Below are positions 52,490-62,439 of a stretch of 64,000 nucleotides of DNA, piece after piece. Below the pieces are notes generated by a model. That model did not search any database, was not told where the DNA came from, and worked only from the letters and a program-made list of their open reading frames with translations. This DNA is from Bacteroidaceae bacterium (GTDB lineage Bacteria; Bacteroidota; Bacteroidia; Bacteroidales; Bacteroidaceae): assembly GCA_017522785.1 (NCBI GenBank), contig JAFWYF010000010.1:85824-149823 (forward strand), in the 5' to 3' direction. How positions within the stretch are numbered: the first letter of the stretch is position 1; every line of letters begins with the position of its first letter. Position numbers and translations under genes: made by a program.

Positions 52490-54250
52490 TTATTTTTCTT
52501 TAATATCCAATGCAATATTCAATTCATCCAACTGTGCCTGCTCGAGTACCGAAGGAGCATCAATCATTGTATCGCGTCCCGAATTGTTCTTGGGGAATGC
52601 GATGCAGTCGCGTATGCTGTCGAGACCTGCAAAGAGACTTACCCAACGGTCGAGTCCGTATGCTAAGCCACCATGAGGAGGTGCACCATATTTGAAGGCA
52701 TCCAACAACCAACCGAACTGTTGCTGCGCACGTTCGGGAGTAAAGCCCAGCAGTTCGAACATTTTATTTTGTAATGCGCTGTCGTAGATACGTATTGAAC
52801 CACCACCCACTTCTACACCATTGATGACCATGTCATAGGCATTGGCACGTACAGCACCCATGTTGGTATCGAGCAAAGGAATGTCTTCGGGTTTTGGCGA
52901 TGTAAACGGATGATGCATTGCCATGTAGCGTCCCTCTTCTTCGCTGTATTCAAATAGCGGGAAATCCACCACCCACAGACAAGAGAATTTGTTCTTGTCG
53001 CGAAGACCCAATTGGCTTGCCACCTCCAGACGCAACTCACATAGTTGCTTACGTGTTTTCATGGTATCGTCGCCACTGAGAATGAGAATGAGGTCGCCGG
53101 GTTCTGCGGCAAAAGCCTCTTTCATTTGTTGCAACACCTCTTGTGTATAGAACTTATCGACGCTCGATTTAACTGTGCCATCGGACTCGACACGCGCATA
53201 TACCATGCCTTTTGCACCTATTTGAGGACGACGAACGAAATCAGTCAGAGCATCTAGCTGCTTGCGAGTGTATGTTGCGGCACCTTTGGCACATATACCA
53301 CCTATATATTCAGCGCTGTCGAACACACCAAAGCCATGTCCTTTCATTATATCCATTAACTCTACAAACTTCATTTCGAAGCGTGTATCGGGTTTGTCGC
53401 TACCATAATATTTCATGGCATCGTGCCATGTGATACGGGGGAATGTGCCTTCGAGTTCCACTCCACGAATTGTTTTGAAGAGATGTTTTGCCATGCCTTC
53501 GAAGATTGTTATCACATCTTCTTGCTCTACAAAACTCATCTCGCAGTCAATCTGAGTGAACTCAGGTTGGCGGTCGGCACGCAAATCTTCGTCGCGGAAA
53601 CATTTCACTATCTGGAAATAGCGGTCGAAACCCGACACCATGAGCAACTGCTTGAAGAGCTGAGGACTCTGAGGCAATGCATAGAACTGACCGGGGTTCA
53701 TGCGCGAAGGAACAACAAAATCGCGAGCACCCTCGGGGGTTGATGCAATGAGCATAGGTGTTTCTACCTCGATGAAACCAAGATAGTCCAAATAGCGACG
53801 TACCTCCATTGTCATCTGATGACGTAGCTCCAGATTCTTTCTGACACACTCACGACGCAGGTCGAGATAGCGATATTTCATTCTGAGGTCATCGCCACCA
53901 TCGGTGTTATTCTCTATTGTAAAGGGAGGTGTTTCGGCCTCATTCAACACATTAAGTGTTTCTACAATAATTTCAATATCACCGGTAGGTATGTTATTGT
54001 TTTTGCTATGACGCTCACGCACTACTCCATTTACCTGAATAACATATTCGCGTCCCAGTTTTGATGCTCTCTCGCAAAGTTCGGCATTAGCATCTTCGCT
54101 AAACACCAATTGGGTTATACCGTAACGATCGCGCAAATCAACGAATGTCATACCACCCATTTTGCGTGCACGTTGCACCCATCCGCTAAGCGTTACATTT
54201 TTTTCAACATCGGCGATACGCAATTCGCCACAAGTTCTTGTACGATACAT
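52490..54250 (-). CDS. aspS: Aspartate-tRNA ligase
   Basis: 586 aa, bacterial type. N-terminal OB fold ([20 protein letters not shown]), class II motif 2 ([20 protein letters not shown]), the GAD insertion domain, and motif 3 ([16 protein letters not shown]). It charges tRNA(Asp) with aspartate; whether it also acts on tRNA(Asn) cannot be told. Confidence 0.97.
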   Translation of the reverse strand: MYRTRTCGELRIADVEKNVTLSGWVQRARKMGGMTFVDLRDRYGITQLVFSEDANAELCERASKLGREYVIQVNGVVRERHSKNNNIPTGDIEIIVETLNVLNEAETPPFTIENNTDGGDDLRMKYRYLDLRRECVRKNLELRHQMTMEVRRYLDYLGFIEVETPMLIASTPEGARDFVVPSRMNPGQFYALPQSPQLFKQLLMVSGFDRYFQIVKCFRDEDLRADRQPEFTQIDCEMSFVEQEDVITIFEGMAKHLFKTIRGVELEGTFPRITWHDAMKYYGSDKPDTRFEMKFVELMDIMKGHGFGVFDSAEYIGGICAKGAATYTRKQLDALTDFVRRPQIGAKGMVYARVESDGTVKSSVDKFYTQEVLQQMKEAFAAEPGDLILILSGDDTMKTRKQLCELRLEVASQLGLRDKNKFSCLWVVDFPLFEYSEEEGRYMAMHHPFTSPKPEDIPLLDTNMGAVRANAYDMVINGVEVGGGSIRIYDSALQNKMFELLGFTPERAQQQFGWLLDAFKYGAPPHGGLAYGLDRWVSLFAGLDSIRDCIAFPKNNSGRDTMIDAPSVLEQAQLDELNIALDIKEK

Positions 54251-54530
54251 ATTTATCTTATTTTATATTCTTATTCCGAAATTAACGTGCGAAAGTAATC
54301 AAAAAAATCCTAATATGCGAGAAAGAGTTAATATTTATTTGCCTGCTGTGTTAAAGCTACGCGGATATCAAATATTTTTGCTATATAAAACGTTATAAAA
54401 TCGTTTTTAAAACAAGAAACTGTTTAATTTTATACATTTTGGCACTATTACTTATAAAATTTTAATATTTGGCACGATTTTTGTAAGAAATCTTATGTAA
54501 AATAATTGTGTAACAACAGAAGCAAAATTA

Positions 54531-54538
54531 TATTTTTG
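54531..54538 (+). promoter_or_regulatory. -7 box of clpC
   Basis: TATTTTTG, a full match to TAnnTTTG, with a TTG 22 bp upstream (54506-54508); 53 nt before the ATG at 54592. Confidence 0.5.
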
Positions 54539-54575
54539 CAACCCGAATACGAATTTTCAAAACATGAATTGATTG

Positions 54576-54581
54576 AGGAGG
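54576..54581 (+). promoter_or_regulatory. Shine-Dalgarno sequence of clpC
   Basis: AGGAGG, 10 nt before the ATG at 54592. Such a strong SD is rare in Bacteroidota and supports this start. Two mini-ORFs (ATG AAT TGA at 54564 and ATG CTA TGA at 54587) flank it; the second overlaps the clpC ATG. Confidence 0.6.
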
Positions 54582-54591
54582 AAAAGATGCT

Positions 54592-57120
54592 ATGAACAAT
54601 GAATTTTCGCAAAAAATGTCTGAGATTTTAATTTTAAGCAAAGAGGAAGCATACCGTTTAAACAGCAACAGTATTGCTCCCGAACATCTATTGCTTGGTA
54701 TTATACGCAAAGAGAGTGGTATGGCAAAGCAGATTTTCGAGTATCTGAATGTTGATACCGATAGAGTTATAGAGAACATCGAAGAGGTGCTCCGTAGCCA
54801 AAGCAACGAGAACCTACCTGCCGGCGATAGTTTGGAGATGAACATGAACACTGCCAAAATATTGCGCTTTAGCGCATTGGAAGCGCGCAACCTTAGAAGC
54901 ATTGCCAACACCGAGCATATTCTGTTGGGCATACTACGCGACGAGAGCAGTGTGGCGGCAAATATCCTTTCGCAGAACGATGTAACATACGACAAAGTTC
55001 AAGATGCCATAAGAGCAATAAGCAACAATAGCAACGAGATTAGAAACGGCATGGGATTCACCGACGAAGAGGATGAAGAAGAGGATAGGATGATGCACAG
55101 CAACTGCTCTTCGGCCGGCAAGCACTCATTCTCTACGACACAAGAGAAGAAGCCATCGAATGACACGCCTGTTCTCGACAACTTTGGAACAGACATGACT
55201 AAGGCAGCAAAAGAGAAACGTTTGGACCCCGTCGTTGGACGCGAAAAAGAGATAGAACGTATTTCGCAGATATTGAGCCGTCGCAAAAAGAACAACCCTA
55301 TACTAATTGGAGAGCCGGGTGTTGGGAAATCGGCCATTGTAGAGGGATTGGCACAACGTATTGTTGAGCGTAAGACATCGCGCATGCTGTTCGACAAACG
55401 AATAATTGCATTGGACATGACTGCCGTTGTGGCAGGAACAAAGTATCGTGGTCAGTTCGAGGAGCGTTTGCGCTCAATACTCAACGAGTTGGAGCAGAAC
55501 CCCAACATCATACTATTCATAGACGAAATACACACCATTGTTGGTGCAGGTTCATCTCCCGGCTCCATGGATGCCGCAAACATACTCAAACCGGCTTTGG
55601 CACGTGGCGAGTTGCAATGCATAGGCGCAACCACACTCGATGAATACAGAAAGAGTATAGAAAAGGATGGAGCATTGGAACGTCGTTTCCAGAAAGTGAT
55701 TGTAGAGCCCACATCGACAGAAGATACGCTGACTATACTCGAGAACATAAAAGAGAGATACGAAGAGCACCACAATGTATCGTATACCGACGAAGCATTG
55801 AGAGCGTGTGTCAAATTGACAGAGAGATATGTTACCGACAGATGTTTCCCCGACAAAGCGATAGACGCTATGGACGAGGCCGGCGCAAGAATGCACATCT
55901 CGAATATTACTGTTCCAAGAGATATAGAGGAGTTGGAAGAGCAAATTGCGGTGTACGAAGATGAAAAGATGAAGGCTGTACAGGCACAAGATTTTGAGCT
56001 TGCGGCAAGACATCGCGACAAAGAGAAGCAATTGAAAGAGCAGTTGCAGATTGAAAAAAACCGATGGCTCGAGGAATTACGCGACAAGCGTCAGACTGTA
56101 GATGTCGATGAGGTAGCAAAAGTTGTGGCTCTAATATCGGGAATACCTGTACAAAAGATGCAACAAGATGAGTGGTCGCGCCTGAAGAACATGAAAAACG
56201 AACTTGTTGGCAAGGTAATAGCTCAGGACAATGCTATCGACAAATTGACAAAAGCGATACGCCGAAGTCGTGTAGGATTACAAAACCCCATGAAACCGAT
56301 TGGTACATTTATGTTCCTAGGCCCTACCGGTGTTGGTAAAACATTGTTGGCAAAAGAGCTTGCAAAAATAATGTTTGGTTCAGCCGATGCTCTTATACGC
56401 ATTGACATGAGTGAATATATGGAGAAATTTACAGTTTCTCGTCTTGTAGGTGCCCCTCCGGGATATGTTGGTTACGAAGAGGGTGGACAACTTACCGAAA
56501 GAGTGCGTCGTCGCCCCTACTCCATTGTTCTTCTCGACGAGATTGAGAAGGCTCATACCGATGTATTCAACATGTTGCTACAGGTTATGGACGAAGGTCG
56601 CCTGACAGACAGTTATGGACGAACAGTTGATTTTCGCAATACGATTATCATTATGACATCCAACATTGGTACACGCGAACTGAAAGATTTTGGAGTTGGC
56701 ATTGGTTTCACAAATGCAGTGCGTGTCGATAACAAACAACACTCACGCGACGTCATTCAAAAGGCTTTGAACAAACGCTTTGCTCCCGAGTTCCTAAACA
56801 GAGTAGACGAAATTATAAATTTCGACCAATTGGACATGGATGCTATAACAAAGATTGTCGATTTGGAACTCACACACATTGTTAAACGCATAAACGAGAT
56901 GGGTTACGCAATTGAGCTTACCGATGAAGCAAAACATTTCCTTGCAACAAAGGGATATGATGTACAATTTGGAGCAAGACCGTTGAAACGTGCCCTACAA
57001 AGTTACATCGAAGACGAAATCTCGGAGCTGCTACTCGATGAAGCATTACAACAAGGAGACAAAATTTTGGTTGATGCCGACAAAGAGAACAATAAACTCC
57101 ATTTCGAGATAAAACATTAA
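54592..57120 (+). CDS. clpC: AAA+ ATPase ClpC
   Basis: 842 aa. N-domain repeats (about residues 1-150), first AAA+ module with Walker A GEPGVGKS near 240 and FIDEIHT, a UVR-like middle segment (DFELAARHRDKEKQL near 465), second AAA+ module with GPTGVGKT near 577, LLDEIEKAH and the C-terminal D2 end. The presence of the UVR-type coiled coil and two ATPase modules makes it ClpC rather than ClpB or ClpA. It unfolds substrates for ClpP in the cytoplasm. Confidence 0.95.
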   Translation: MNNEFSQKMSEILILSKEEAYRLNSNSIAPEHLLLGIIRKESGMAKQIFEYLNVDTDRVIENIEEVLRSQSNENLPAGDSLEMNMNTAKILRFSALEARNLRSIANTEHILLGILRDESSVAANILSQNDVTYDKVQDAIRAISNNSNEIRNGMGFTDEEDEEEDRMMHSNCSSAGKHSFSTTQEKKPSNDTPVLDNFGTDMTKAAKEKRLDPVVGREKEIERISQILSRRKKNNPILIGEPGVGKSAIVEGLAQRIVERKTSRMLFDKRIIALDMTAVVAGTKYRGQFEERLRSILNELEQNPNIILFIDEIHTIVGAGSSPGSMDAANILKPALARGELQCIGATTLDEYRKSIEKDGALERRFQKVIVEPTSTEDTLTILENIKERYEEHHNVSYTDEALRACVKLTERYVTDRCFPDKAIDAMDEAGARMHISNITVPRDIEELEEQIAVYEDEKMKAVQAQDFELAARHRDKEKQLKEQLQIEKNRWLEELRDKRQTVDVDEVAKVVALISGIPVQKMQQDEWSRLKNMKNELVGKVIAQDNAIDKLTKAIRRSRVGLQNPMKPIGTFMFLGPTGVGKTLLAKELAKIMFGSADALIRIDMSEYMEKFTVSRLVGAPPGYVGYEEGGQLTERVRRRPYSIVLLDEIEKAHTDVFNMLLQVMDEGRLTDSYGRTVDFRNTIIIMTSNIGTRELKDFGVGIGFTNAVRVDNKQHSRDVIQKALNKRFAPEFLNRVDEIINFDQLDMDAITKIVDLELTHIVKRINEMGYAIELTDEAKHFLATKGYDVQFGARPLKRALQSYIEDEISELLLDEALQQGDKILVDADKENNKLHFEIKH

Positions 57121-57146
57121 GAATAGAATCTCTGTTATCCATAAAG

Positions 57147-57174
57147 AAATAGCCACCCGTCGAGGTGGCTATTT
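57147..57174. terminator. Bidirectional terminator after clpC
   Basis: 11-bp perfect stem AAATAGCCACC / GGTGGCTATTT with CGTCGA loop, between clpC and the converging ATPase gene. Confidence 0.86.
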
Positions 57175-57226
57175 TGTGTATCAGAGAATATAAATCTTAA
57201 ATAAAAGACTGTTTGATTATCTCAAT

Positions 57227-58012
57227 TTATTCAACAATATCTATACTGTTCTGTTGAATATTATATCGAATACCCTGATTATCGATAAAGTTGGAGAGCA
57301 AACCTGCAGATGCAAGTTCGTCTACACTACCCGAGTGAAGTCGATTGTCGTGCATAACCCACAGACGATTTGCCATTTTAAGAATAAGCTCCAAATCGTG
57401 AGTAGATACAAGAATTGATTTTCCTGTTTCTGCAGCTAACTGTTTTAACTGTCGGAACAGTTGAACACGACTATTGAAATCGAGAAAAGATGTTGGTTCG
57501 TCGAGCATAATAACTTCGGTTTCTTGCGCCAAAGCTTTTGCTATCATCACTTTTTGACGTTCTCCATCACTAAGTGTATTTATATTTCTATTGGCAAGAT
57601 GCTCTATGTTCATACGTGCCATTACCTGCAAAATTATCTCCTCGTCGTGCTTACGCTTGCGACCTAAGAAATTGGTGTAAGGAGTGCGACCAAGCGCTAC
57701 AACCTCGTAGACCGATAAATTATATATTCTGCTATTATCGGTAAGCACCACTGCAAGCATGGTTGACAGTTCTTTTGCTGTGCGCAGTGTAGAGCAGCCA
57801 TCGGGGTATGTAATAGTTCCCGACAGAGGTGGCTGAAAAGCAGACAAGGTGCGAAGAAGAGTAGATTTTCCCGCACCGTTCTTGCCAATGAGAGCAACAA
57901 ACTCACCGGCATATAGCGTAGCATTAATAGCACCCATAACAGGCCTTTTTAGCCTGTTATGGGTGTAACCTATCTCTAAATTGTTTAACGCAAGCGCTAC
58001 CCTGTTTCTCAT
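57227..58012 (-). CDS. ABC transporter ATP-binding protein, FecE/iron-siderophore type
   Basis: 261 aa. Walker A GKNGAGKST, signature LSDGERQK, Walker B VIMLDEPTSFLDF, H-loop STHD. The DNSRIYNLSVYEVVALGRTPY segment is typical of the ferrichrome/hemin/B12 importer ATPases. No permease or binding-protein gene is adjacent, so the partner must lie elsewhere. It begins 2 nt after the stop of the peptidase gene, so the two are co-transcribed. Confidence 0.9.
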   Translation of the reverse strand: MRNRVALALNNLEIGYTHNRLKRPVMGAINATLYAGEFVALIGKNGAGKSTLLRTLSAFQPPLSGTITYPDGCSTLRTAKELSTMLAVVLTDNSRIYNLSVYEVVALGRTPYTNFLGRKRKHDEEIILQVMARMNIEHLANRNINTLSDGERQKVMIAKALAQETEVIMLDEPTSFLDFNSRVQLFRQLKQLAAETGKSILVSTHDLELILKMANRLWVMHDNRLHSGSVDELASAGLLSNFIDNQGIRYNIQQNSIDIVE

Positions 58013-58014
58013 AC

Positions 58015-59313
58015 TTATTTATATTGCATCCATTCGTTGAGCTTGTTCAGAATTTCAATCTGTACCTCTTTGCTCATGGTGCCGATACGTGCTTTGTGGC
58101 TACCGCCCGGCTCTACATAGATGTGTATGTTTTCTTTGTTACGGTCGCGCAACCATGTTACACCGCTTGCAGTCCATGGGTCCCACTCTCCATAAATGAA
58201 AATCATTTTAGGGTCGTTATCAGTAAGGAAATCGGTAACAAAACGATAGTTATAATCATCGAAAACAGTGTCGGCCCATTCGGCAGGAAGCATAACACGT
58301 TTATAATAGCCTTCGATATCCTCTACATCGATATATTCCTTAAATGGTTCTACATTGTAACCATAATAACCGAAATCTTTTACAGCCTGCACCGAGAAAG
58401 AGTCTAACCCGTTCTGACGTGCAAAGTAACTTGGTTCACAACTGCGAATAAAATAGTTGAATATTTCACTCTCTTCTGCTGTTCCTACAGGAATCTTTTC
58501 TACCGATGAGCCCCACTGCCAGAATGAGAACTGATACTCCAAAACGCAAAGGTCGTATACTGTTGATGTAGGTACATGGAACGTATATCCTTTTTCCAAA
58601 CAATATTTGTCGAACATTGGCATGAACTTATCTTTGTTCTGTAGCAACAGGAACTGGAAGTTGCGTATAGCATCGCGGTCGGCTTTTGTCGATGCCTGCT
58701 CAAGGAACGATTCATGACGTCCATCTTCCAATGCACAACTCAACGGAGCAACGTAGGGAACTGAAACATCGACATCGTTGGGGAAATAGGCACGATAGAA
58801 TATTGTTGTAGAGCCACCCTTGCTAACACCTGTTGCAGCCCATTTCTTATTATAGAAAGGTTTTAGCGCCGAAACAATAGCATGATAGTCGTACATAGAG
58901 TTCTCTACTGTCAGATAATCCCAATTGCATGGTTGCGGACGAGATTCGAGGAAGTAACGATACTCAACAAAAACGATGTTTGCATCGAGTATACGAGTAA
59001 GTTCTTCCATGTATTTCTTGTTTTTGAACGCATAGTCGCCACCATAACCTTCTGTTACAAGCACTGTAGGACGGTCGTAGCCACGATGACCCAACATAAC
59101 ACGTTGTTCAAATGTGCCGGCATCGGCATTTTTAGGGTCTAATAACTGACGAAACTTCAAAAGATAATATGTGCGTGTTGTATCAACTTTTTCGAGTTGC
59201 TCGAAACCAGTTACAGCATCAATCTTCTTCAGCATCTCTTCTATCTCGTTGTTGTTTGCCCTTACAGCAACAGCAACAAACAACAAGATTAGCATTAAAA
59301 GGTGTTTTCTCAT
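58015..59313 (-). CDS. Secreted S37-family (PS-10-like) tripeptidyl aminopeptidase
   Basis: 432 aa from the ATG at 59313, which begins a signal peptide (LLMLILLFVAVAVRA). Alpha/beta hydrolase of the S28/S37 type: VTEGYGGDYAF near 87-97, FVEYRYFLESRPQP, nucleophile Ser164 in TGVSKGGST, an acid in YGEWDPWTASG and the His in PGGSHKARIG. Family members remove tri- or tetrapeptides from protein N-termini. It precedes the iron-type ATPase by 2 nt. Confidence 0.88.
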   Translation of the reverse strand: MRKHLLMLILLFVAVAVRANNNEIEEMLKKIDAVTGFEQLEKVDTTRTYYLLKFRQLLDPKNADAGTFEQRVMLGHRGYDRPTVLVTEGYGGDYAFKNKKYMEELTRILDANIVFVEYRYFLESRPQPCNWDYLTVENSMYDYHAIVSALKPFYNKKWAATGVSKGGSTTIFYRAYFPNDVDVSVPYVAPLSCALEDGRHESFLEQASTKADRDAIRNFQFLLLQNKDKFMPMFDKYCLEKGYTFHVPTSTVYDLCVLEYQFSFWQWGSSVEKIPVGTAEESEIFNYFIRSCEPSYFARQNGLDSFSVQAVKDFGYYGYNVEPFKEYIDVEDIEGYYKRVMLPAEWADTVFDDYNYRFVTDFLTDNDPKMIFIYGEWDPWTASGVTWLRDRNKENIHIYVEPGGSHKARIGTMSKEVQIEILNKLNEWMQYK

Positions 59314-59370
59314 GAGTATATATTTTAAAGTTATTATAGCCAACAATAATGTATTTGCTATTCACAAATG

Positions 59371-59378
59371 CAAAGATA
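59371..59378 (-). promoter_or_regulatory. -7 box of the S37 peptidase operon
   Basis: TATCTTTG on the minus strand, 57 nt before the ATG at 59313. Confidence 0.5.
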
Positions 59379-59416
59379 CTATTTTTTATAATATTACATG
59401 TTTTGTTCACACGTAA

Positions 59417-59463
59417 AAAAAGATATGCCCCTTGCTACAATGTAACAAGGGGCATATCTTTTT
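59417..59463. terminator. Terminator after nagB
   Basis: 18-bp perfect stem (AAAAAGATATGCCCCTTG) with an 11-nt loop, 7 nt beyond the nagB stop. Confidence 0.88.
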
Positions 59464-59470
59464 ATCTACA

Positions 59471-60283
59471 TTACTTTAAGTTTGAGCAAGGACATAGATT
59501 GTCTTTCTCAATGTCTTTGAAGTAATTAACTGTACCAACTTTAAGTTCTGCTGTAGCGGCATCGTCGCAAACGATGATACCATGTTTGTGCATCTGCAAT
59601 ACACTGATAGTCCACATTTGTGTTATGCTACCCTCAACAGCGTGATAGAGAGCTTGAGCCTTGTTGTGGCCGTTTACAAGGATAAGAACCTCTTTTGCAT
59701 CCATAACAGTACCAACACCCACTGTGAGTGATGTCTTAGGCACTTTGTTTACATCGTTATCGAAGAAACATGAATTGGCAATGATTGTGTCTGTTGTCAA
59801 TGTCTTGATACGAGTACGTGATGTCAAAGAAGAACCCGGCTCGTTGAATGCGATGTGGCCGTCGGGACCGATACCACCCAAGAAAAGATGAATACCACCG
59901 TAAGAAGCAATTTTTGCCTCGTAGCGAGCGCACTCAGCCTCTAAATCCTCGGCATTACCGTTAAGAATGTTTACATTCTCTTTTTTAACATCTACATGGC
60001 TGAAGAAATTGTTCCACATAAATGAGTGGTAGCTCTCGGGGTGATCCTCGGGAAGACCTACATACTCGTCCATGTTGAATGTTACAACATTCTGGAAACT
60101 AACCAATCCCTCTTTGTGAAGACGAATTAGCTCTTTGTAAGTTCCAAGAGGTGTTGAACCGGTAGGCAAACCAAGAACAAAAGGTCTCTCTTCTGTAGGT
60201 TTAAACTCGTTAATTTTCTTTACTACGTAAGACGCAGCCCAGCTTGAAAGTTGCTGGTAGTTGGGTTCGATAATTAAACGCAT
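59471..60283 (-). CDS. nagB: Glucosamine-6-phosphate deaminase
   Basis: 270 aa. Active-site residues occur at the same numbers as in E. coli NagB: Asp72 ([17 protein letters not shown]), Asp141, His143 and Glu148 ([17 protein letters not shown]). It converts glucosamine-6-phosphate to fructose-6-phosphate and ammonia, feeding amino sugars into glycolysis. It fits with the GH20 hexosaminidase at 31238, although the two are far apart. The GH43-like gene starts upstream with a 20-nt gap. Confidence 0.96.
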   Translation of the reverse strand: MRLIIEPNYQQLSSWAASYVVKKINEFKPTEERPFVLGLPTGSTPLGTYKELIRLHKEGLVSFQNVVTFNMDEYVGLPEDHPESYHSFMWNNFFSHVDVKKENVNILNGNAEDLEAECARYEAKIASYGGIHLFLGGIGPDGHIAFNEPGSSLTSRTRIKTLTTDTIIANSCFFDNDVNKVPKTSLTVGVGTVMDAKEVLILVNGHNKAQALYHAVEGSITQMWTISVLQMHKHGIIVCDDAATAELKVGTVNYFKDIEKDNLCPCSNLK

Positions 60284-60303
60284 AATTTTTGTAATTAAAA
60301 TTA

Positions 60304-61317
60304 TTAATATCTCTTAATTTTCAGTCTCTCGTATTGAGTATCTATTTCCATTATTTGCGGTACACATTTTCTTTTGTTATCGATTACAGTATCTTTGTGA
60401 AGTACCATAAGCGATGTACCGTCAAAATCATTGAATATCATTGCCTGTCCATATCCACCTGTTAAAAACGGTTGATGCTCTATGTGCCAAGGACCATCCA
60501 GTCCATGCCCTGTTTCACTATATGCTACGCCCAACACATTTTCTCCATCGACCTCTGTGGCAAACAACATCCCAACCTCTTCTTCGCCTGTTTTAAAAAT
60601 GAATGGCCCATCCATTTGTGGAGAATCACCGCCCTTTATATCATCCCACATTTTCTCCGAGGCTCTGAACATTATATACGGCTCGCCAATTTGCATGTTA
60701 AACTCTTTGCTCAACATTATTATTTGAACCGTACCATCTTTTCTCTGACGCCAATCGTGGCTATATATCAGATAGCCTGTACCATATTCGTCTACACAAA
60801 ATGTTGCTCCTTGTGTCGCATGGTCGGCACGCAATAGCGGTTCATCGGCATACAAAGGTTTGTATGGACCTTGTACGCTATCGGCAACGAATATATGGCA
60901 CGAACGACGCTCTATATCTTTTCCATTCACATTGTCTATCACTACATCGGGACGTGTAAAGGTTGCAAAATAGTAGTAACGACCTTTATATTTATGTATT
61001 TCGGGCGACTCCACTATAGGATTGTTACCTATCCACATTAGCGTGTCGTACTGCAACACATTGTATGGTCCATTCCATATACGCATATTCTTGCTCGTCC
61101 ACACATAACCGCCATCGCCGGTCATGTAATAAACAAGATTATCTCTATCCAAATATATAAACGGATTGCTCAACTCCATGGTATCTATATTAACGGTTTG
61201 TACCGATATACCATTCGGAGTACGTAACGTCCATTCCTCTGTTGCCGGTTTGTTGTTCTGAACACAAGAACAGAACAGAAACAAAAGCAACAATATATTT
61301 GAAAAAAGAAACTTCAT
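60304..61317 (-). CDS. GH43-like glycoside hydrolase, lipoprotein
   Basis: 337 aa. Lipobox in [10 protein letters not shown]. Five-bladed propeller features of the GH43 clan: an acid at [53 protein letters not shown] and [19 protein letters not shown] with a catalytic-type Glu. The substrate and exact subfamily cannot be told. It lies 20 nt upstream of nagB on the same strand and may be co-transcribed. Confidence 0.82.
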   Translation of the reverse strand: MKFLFSNILLLLFLFCSCVQNNKPATEEWTLRTPNGISVQTVNIDTMELSNPFIYLDRDNLVYYMTGDGGYVWTSKNMRIWNGPYNVLQYDTLMWIGNNPIVESPEIHKYKGRYYYFATFTRPDVVIDNVNGKDIERRSCHIFVADSVQGPYKPLYADEPLLRADHATQGATFCVDEYGTGYLIYSHDWRQRKDGTVQIIMLSKEFNMQIGEPYIMFRASEKMWDDIKGGDSPQMDGPFIFKTGEEEVGMLFATEVDGENVLGVAYSETGHGLDGPWHIEHQPFLTGGYGQAMIFNDFDGTSLMVLHKDTVIDNKRKCVPQIMEIDTQYERLKIKRY

Positions 61318-61356
61318 CTTTTATTTCACAAACATGTGAGCAAATATTCAATATTG

Positions 61357-61364
61357 CAAAGATA
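61357..61364 (-). promoter_or_regulatory. -7 box of the GH43-nagB unit
   Basis: TATCTTTG on the minus strand, 39 nt before the ATG at 61317. Confidence 0.5.
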
Positions 61365-61561
61365 ATCAATTATTGCAATAATAATAGGAAGCAGTTTGAA
61401 TTTTATTAAAAATTATTTCTAATCGTTGGTAAATATCGGTTAAGTGTTCTTTGAGTCTGTTTCGAGCATCATTTACATAATCTTAGGTTTATTAGATTTT
61501 ATTCAGGAGAAGAAAAGGCTGTTGCATTGTTTAGTTTTTAAAGTTATAAAATGATAGATAT

Positions 61562-62167
61562 ATGAGAAAGTTTTTATTCCTTGTCTTACTGCTCTCACTC
61601 GGGTGGAAGACTCAAATGTTTGCACAGGAGAAGAAAATGACTAAAGCAGAGCGCGAAGCAGCGTGGCGTGCCGAAAGGTTGAAAAAGAAAGAGGCTGAAC
61701 AAGCCAAAGAGCATGCACAGGACTCAATTGCTTTTGTGCAGGCTGTAGAGGCACTGCGCAGTGGTTCGTGGGCTTTGGAGGCATCGAATATAACATTTCG
61801 TAATGGGGTTACACGCTTTGTAACCGAAAGCACCAATTATGTGTCTATAAATGATGGTACAGGAACAATACAAACTGCCTTTGACAATGTAAACATTTCA
61901 TCGCCCAATGGACTTGGCGGGATAACTTTAGAGGGTTCGGTGTCGGGTGAGCGCATGTCGCAAGATGGCGATGGGAACATCTATTACAGCTACACTATTC
62001 AAGGTCCAAACCTATCTGCTGTCGTTTATATCACTCTGGCCGCGAACAGCAATGAGGCAAGCGCACGAATAGACCCCAATTTCAGTGGCAACACTATTAC
62101 CATGAACGGATATATCTATTCATACGACAACGCGGGGGTGTTTCAGGGTACTACATCATACTACTGA
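61562..62167 (+). CDS. DUF4251 protein, secreted
   Basis: 201 aa. Signal peptide (FLFLVLLLSLGWKTQMFAQ), a charged linker (KKKEAEQAKEHAQ), then the DUF4251 domain: WALEASNITFRNGVTRFVTE, STNYVSINDGTGTIQTAFDN, PNGLGGITLEGSVSG. DUF4251 is common in Bacteroidota envelope proteins and has no known function. The stop is UGA in the context UGA-CUG; in the same frame 69 more codons follow, rich in proline and glycine (see next entry). Confidence 0.85.
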   Translation: MRKFLFLVLLLSLGWKTQMFAQEKKMTKAEREAAWRAERLKKKEAEQAKEHAQDSIAFVQAVEALRSGSWALEASNITFRNGVTRFVTESTNYVSINDGTGTIQTAFDNVNISSPNGLGGITLEGSVSGERMSQDGDGNIYYSYTIQGPNLSAVVYITLAANSNEASARIDPNFSGNTITMNGYIYSYDNAGVFQGTTSYY

Positions 62168-62377
62168 CTGAGTAGTTTCGGTTCACCCGCTTTGTGGCTT
62201 GCACCACCTCCGCGTTTCTTTGGAGGCATGGCTCCGGGGTTTGCTCCACCACCCCCGCCCATGATTGGTCGCCCACCGGGAGGTTTTAGACCCATGCCAC
62301 CGATGAACCGTCCATCGAGGCCACCGGGGTTTGGAGGAGCCGGCGGAGGAGTAAGACCACCCACATTTGTGCCATAA
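62168..62377 (+). other. In-frame Pro/Gly-rich extension after the DUF4251 stop codon
   Basis: 69 sense codons follow the UGA at 62165-62167 without a gap and end at TAA (62375-62377). They give LSSFGSPALWLAPPPRFFGG, MAPGFAPPPPPMIGRPPG and further PP/GG-rich repeats. The composition is like extracellular or surface linkers and unlike random AT-rich DNA. Either the UGA is read through or mutated, or this is a separate ORF; no start codon with a leader is evident. Confidence 0.4.
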
Positions 62378-62381
62378 GAAC

Positions 62382-62421
62382 AAAATAGGATGACCACAAA
62401 TTAAATGGGTCATCCTATTTT
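62382..62421. terminator. Terminator after the DUF4251 region
   Basis: 14-bp perfect stem AAAATAGGATGACC / GGTCATCCTATTTT with a 12-nt loop, 4 nt after the TAA of the extension. Its place behind the TAA, not the UGA, hints that the extension is transcribed as part of the gene. Confidence 0.82.
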
Positions 62422-62439
62422 CGATTCAGTTATTCTCTA

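Larger units (their letters stand above)
54251..54591. other. Non-coding region between aspS and clpC
   Basis: 341 bp between divergent genes. The right part holds the clpC promoter box (54531-54538) and leader; the left part should hold the aspS promoter, though no clear TAnnTTTG is visible on that strand. Short ORFs here do not look coding. Confidence 0.5.

Noticed and set aside
62161..62413. Glycine/proline-rich minus-strand ORFs opposite the DUF4251 extension
   Set aside because: They are antisense to a stretch with clear plus-strand proline-rich coding character, and they run through a terminator.
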